The notes below the pieces were generated by a model that made no database searches, was not told the origin of the DNA, and saw only the letters and a program-made list of their open reading frames with translations. From NCBI GenBank assembly GCA_020086605.1, contig JACBWW010000089.1, positions 1,143,890 through 1,207,889 on the forward strand: 64,000 bases of DNA, given 5' to 3'. Positions within the stretch are counted from its first letter, which is position 1. The number at the start of each line of letters is the position of its first letter. Of this stretch, positions 59,838 to 64,000 are shown piece by piece. The position numbers and the translations under genes are program-made. The DNA comes from Lanius collurio (lineage: Eukaryota > Chordata > Aves > Passeriformes > Laniidae).

Positions 59838-62800
59838 GTAAGGCTCTGGTTTGGGAGTGGGGCTGAGAACGTGGTGATGGAGAGGAATATTCTGCCCTTG
59901 GCAAAACAGGGAGGTGCTTCCCAAGGAACCCGAGCTGGTTCCATCAGCTGGCAGGGAAGCTGGGGCTGGCTGGGAGTTGGCATCTGTTCTGTTCCTGTAA
60001 GCAGCTTAATGTGTAGGTATTTCTCAGGAAAGCTGCAATGAATGGATTAAGAGGAGTGCCAGGTATCTGAAATCACAATGGAGATTTACCACAGCCTAGA
60101 AGGGGGAAGAAAACAGGATTTTTCTTTCTTTATGTGTAAATAACCTTAAAATAACTTTCTGTGCTTTTATGTGGAGAATTACCTGCTCTGTCTGAAACGT
60201 TTGGGTAACTCCTAGCAGCAGTGTGTCCACTCCCTGCAGGACAGAGACAGGTAGAGAATGGAGTGCTGGGGAGCTGTATTTTTCTGTTTCTTGAGTATCA
60301 GGTGTGAACAAGGAAGTCTGAAAACTAACAGCCAACCAAACACATAAAATTTTCCATTAAAAAGCCCAAGTCCTAAGCTCAGCTTTGGTGTTTCAAGTAC
60401 CCTTTAGACTTGATAGGTGATAGCTTTATTTGTGGGGTAGAAATCAGTGAGGGAGTGAGGTTTGCAGATAAAAATAAAGATTGTGGCTGGGGAAAGTGAT
60501 CTGTTCTGTCACTTGCTTATTTCTCAGGGCTTGGGACTGTCAGTTTGAGTCTTGTAAACAGTAAAGCAGGAAGAGACTTGTAATTACTGAGTAAGGGTGA
60601 GACTTCAAAAGCCAACCAAAGGGAAAAAAAAAAAAGGTAAACTAAGGCACTGTAACTAGGAAAAAAGCCTATGAAGCAATTTTCCTTTGTTTCTCTAATG
60701 ATGTTTGCCAGCCTTTTTCAAACAGTTTTTTTTTTCCTTTGCTTAATAAATGTCTGGGGGTAATGAATTCTTCCTGACTGGTGCTCCTGCATCTCCCAGA
60801 GCTGCCGCTTCCATCGTTTGTATTCGGATGTTGTTCCCATTAACTTGGCTTGTAGCATTGTTGTGAAACATCAGCAATGTCACAAGTAGAAAAATTGGGG
60901 TTTTATACCTTAAAAGAGTGACTTTGAGAATCTCTTAATGAGGAATAGATTTCTGAGTTTCTTGGCAATGAGGACAATAAAGGCAGTTCTCCCACACTTC
61001 TCTCGAGCAATTACCACCTCCTTGCATCGCTGCTGTCGGGATTAATTCTGCTGCTTTCCACATGAGAGCCTTCAGCCTCCTGCCTCTGCTATCAGCTTGC
61101 TCTATATGATCATTAGGTGAGGTTAATGGGGTTAAAAATGAAGGTAAGCCAAAATGTCTGCCGAATTTCCACTTCCATTTTCCCCTAAGTAGAAGGTACT
61201 ATTTCAATTTATATTTTCTAAAATGATGCAATCTTTAAGAGCCTTTCAGTACTTGAAAAAGAACCCAAGTACTTGAAAAAAACAACCTAAGAGCTTATTT
61301 AAAAAGAAAAAAACCACGACAAACAACAATGCAGTTCTGGTGAGGTTTTCTTTCCAAACAATCCTAAGTAGGAAACAGCACAAATACAGTTTAGCCCAAG
61401 ACAATATGGACCTTCCCCACACACACAGTTGCCCCTTTGGCACACATTGGCCTGACAGCTGTATATTAAGGTTATTGATTGATTCCATGCAATAAAAATG
61501 GTACTTTTATTGCCCAGAACTAGAGGAAATGCTGGTGACACGTGTTGTGTGTTGCCTTTTGCCATCCTGTGCCTTGGAAGCCTGCCCCAGAGCATCCTCT
61601 GGCTGCACTGCTGTGGAGGTTTTGGCAGATGTGGGTGTGTGAAAACCTATTTACCACCCCAGTCAAGTGCCAAGAGCTGGGCAAGACCACACTGAGTTTA
61701 ATCCTCTTGTAGGGGGAAGGGCACTTTGGTTGCTGAAGGCTTTGGAATAAGAGGTGGAATATTTAAATTCTGGTTTAGGCTATTGCTTTTCTTGTCCTCA
61801 TTTGAATCCCTCAGTTTTAACAGTGGTTTTTAATATTCCTTCCCACCCTCTTTGTTTTAACTGGCAGCTTTCAGGCTGTGGTGAGTGTGGGCATTGTTAG
61901 CATAGTAAGGGCTCCCCTTGGCCTCAAAATTCCAGTGGGAGGGAGCTAATTCCCCTCTTAATTGAGCAGTGGTATGTGGGGTTCCTGTGCTGTGTGTGAG
62001 TGTGGTGCTGCCATGCACCTGATCTCTAAAAGGGAACATTAGCAAGTGTAGGTTGCATGTTTGAACAGCTTCTTACTCATTAAAGAACTCTTGAAAATGA
62101 CAAGTGTGGGTGAGTCACGGAGGCCAGGGCAAGGAAAATCCAGTGAAAACACGTTGGGTTCCATCCTGTGGATACAGGGTTGGAATTTTCAGTCTTGGAA
62201 CTGCACGACCAATGGATAATGCTGGGCAATCTACCTGAGTCCTGCAGGAAGGTGGCCAAATTTGGATCAGTTTCTCAAGTTATTTAAAGGACTTCTTATA
62301 TATTGTAGGTTGAGGGATCTAAAATGTTTGGATGTTGGAATCTGAAGCTCTTCTCTTGCTGTAGGGTGACAGGGGTTTAGTGAGCCACTGGGTGGAAAAC
62401 TCAACCCAAGCCCCACGCTCCGAGGGGCTGGGCACAGAGGGCTGGGTCAGGCACTGAAGGAACTACCTTAGGACAGCCTAAGGTTTGGTTTAGTGCTGGG
62501 TTTGCATCAGTCTGGGTTTGCCCCTGCTCTGAACCTGCCATGGAGAGGGATCACAGCAGCTTTGCTGTGCTCTTGGCAGTGTGCCCCTAAAGCACCTTTT
62601 CCCTGCGTGGTGATCCACGAGAGGACTTTGCTCTTTGGGTTTTTGGAGATGTGAGGCTCAGGAGGTTCTGTGGCAAGTGAGCCTCTTGAAGAAACTGATC
62701 TTTGCTGCCTTTGGATTTAAAAAAACAAGTCAGAGGATATGATAAAATATTCCGTTGTGAAGAACACTTGAATTAGTCTGTAACTTGGAGTTGGGTGCTG

Positions 62801-64000
62801 CTACACCTTGGCAGTAAAGTGTTTGCTCTTCTACCAGACTTGTAGTAGTAAATCCTTGATTTTTAGGAACTGCAAACAACAATAAAAGATAGTTTTCTTT
62901 CATGAGCAGCAGTCTGGGGATATGAGTATCTCTTTCCCATTCAGTGTGAGCCTCCAGAGTTTGGTTCCTTCAAGCAAACAAAGATGAGTTTGTCATCACC
63001 AGTTTCCTGGGGCAGTGGAAGGAGAAGGTGTGGTGGCTGTACAGTCCATGTAATGTGGAGGATTTGCCCATTGTTATCATGGATTTGGAGCAGGGGAAGT
63101 TAAAGGGACTGCCTAATTTATGTAAAGCCACAACATTTCAATCAGTGCCTTGGTACAGTATGTTTTTTAATTGCCTTTTGAAATGCAAATCTGTCTTTGA
63201 TACTTAAGTGCCAGTTAGATCTTAAGAAGGGTAGAGAGTTTAAAAAACTGCTGTAAAACATGGATTAAAAATAGATTTACAAAGTTTTGGAGATCTGTGT
63301 CTGTAATTCATCTTGGAAAAATAAATATGTATGTATTTTAATAAAAGTATACTGACACGAGCTGAAAATATTCCCAGGATGATCTTTCCCCAATCACTGG
63401 TTACTGTGGCTTGGTTAAAGCTTTTATTGAGAGAACAGATACATGAGGATCTAAAAGCTGGGAAGTGTGACAGGGGCACTGAGTTTGATCATGCAGATTT
63501 ATTTGCTCTATATATCCATTTAAAGACTGCTCACTAAATTATTTGTTTCACCTCTTGTCATCTTCTTTCCCCAAGTGAATCCATCTGTTTTTCTTCGTCT
63601 CCTTCCACTTATCCTTGCATTTGATAACTCTTGGCTTTGAGCTTTGTGTCATTTGCTCAGCTGTGATGAGGCAGCTGTGGCACTGCCTTGGTACAAACTT
63701 CAGGTGTGTCTGAGTTTCATTAATTCAAAAGCACTTGGTGACAACTTGGGACTTGTTTTTTCTCACCTCAACTAAATAAGCTCCTTAAATTATTATTTCT
63801 CATTTAAATAGTCACAGAAATTTTACTTTCAAGCCTTCATTTTGTAATTACTTTGTGAAAAAGTACAGACAAATCACTTCTGTTAAGAAATGCTCCTGCC
63901 ATGTAACATCAAACTCTGAAATGGTTCAGGAATCAGGAAAATTTGGTACGTACTTAGTAAAAGTGTAGTATGTCCTTTGGAACCACTGAGCACATTGCAG
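59838..64000 (+). other. NEO1: NEO1 intron 2, left part
   Basis: The intron starts with the donor GTAAGG and runs past the window edge. I searched it for the second neogenin Ig domain and found none. It holds ordinary AT-leaning sequence with a 12-A run at 60624-60635. No repeat, RNA gene or further exon could be supported. Confidence 0.85.

Noticed and set aside
1..64000. CRISPR arrays, prokaryotic operons, prophage or tRNA/rRNA genes
   Set aside because: No spaced direct repeats, no dense ORF arrangement with ribosome-binding sites and no cloverleaf or rRNA sequence were seen. The window is vertebrate nuclear DNA.

Overview
The window looks like a piece of a bird genome, probably a songbird or close relative. 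It carries several truncated CR1 LINE 3'-end fragments, has moderate GC, few genes and long introns, and loses sequence at a GC-rich promoter (359 N). I saw no bacterial, viral or plasmid gene organisation.

Only one protein-coding exon is certain: 59520-59837 (+), which encodes the first immunoglobulin domain of neogenin (NEO1, netrin/RGM receptor of the DCC family). It has canonical splice sites and phase 1 at both ends. The CpG-rich sequence at about 9230-9588, which runs straight into the N gap at 9589-9947, is the best candidate for the NEO1 promoter. Exon 1 (5' UTR and signal peptide) is then probably inside the gap, so 9948-59519 is intron 1 (about 50 kb) and 59838-64000 is the start of intron 2. 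No NEO1 exon 3 was found.

Left of NEO1 (1-9229) is intergenic sequence with one candidate gene on the minus strand that I do not recognise. It has a TATA box 31 nt before an initiator-like TCAG and a start codon in good context. A signal peptide exon (7718-7859) ends in a strong CAG|GTAGGA donor. A phase-compatible second exon (5414-5667) carries two N-glycosylation sequons and a C-terminal hydrophobic segment with almost no tail. AATAAA follows about 110 nt after the stop. The architecture resembles a short GPI-anchored surface glycoprotein. This model is inferred from the sequence alone and is the most interesting item here.

The rest is intronic or intergenic. It holds CR1 fragments at 1-135, 15061-15178, 20484-20640, 37216-37315, 48571-48646, 54785-55010 and 57229-57690; a MIR-like ancient SINE at about 6306-6424; and a 15-bp minisatellite inside a CpG-rich patch at about 21440-21880. 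The same 10-bp-arm hairpin occurs twice, 27 kb apart (8768-8793 and 35614-35641). A possible decayed minus-strand retrocopy lies near 13.4-13.8 kb. Most long open frames elsewhere look like chance products of intronic sequence.
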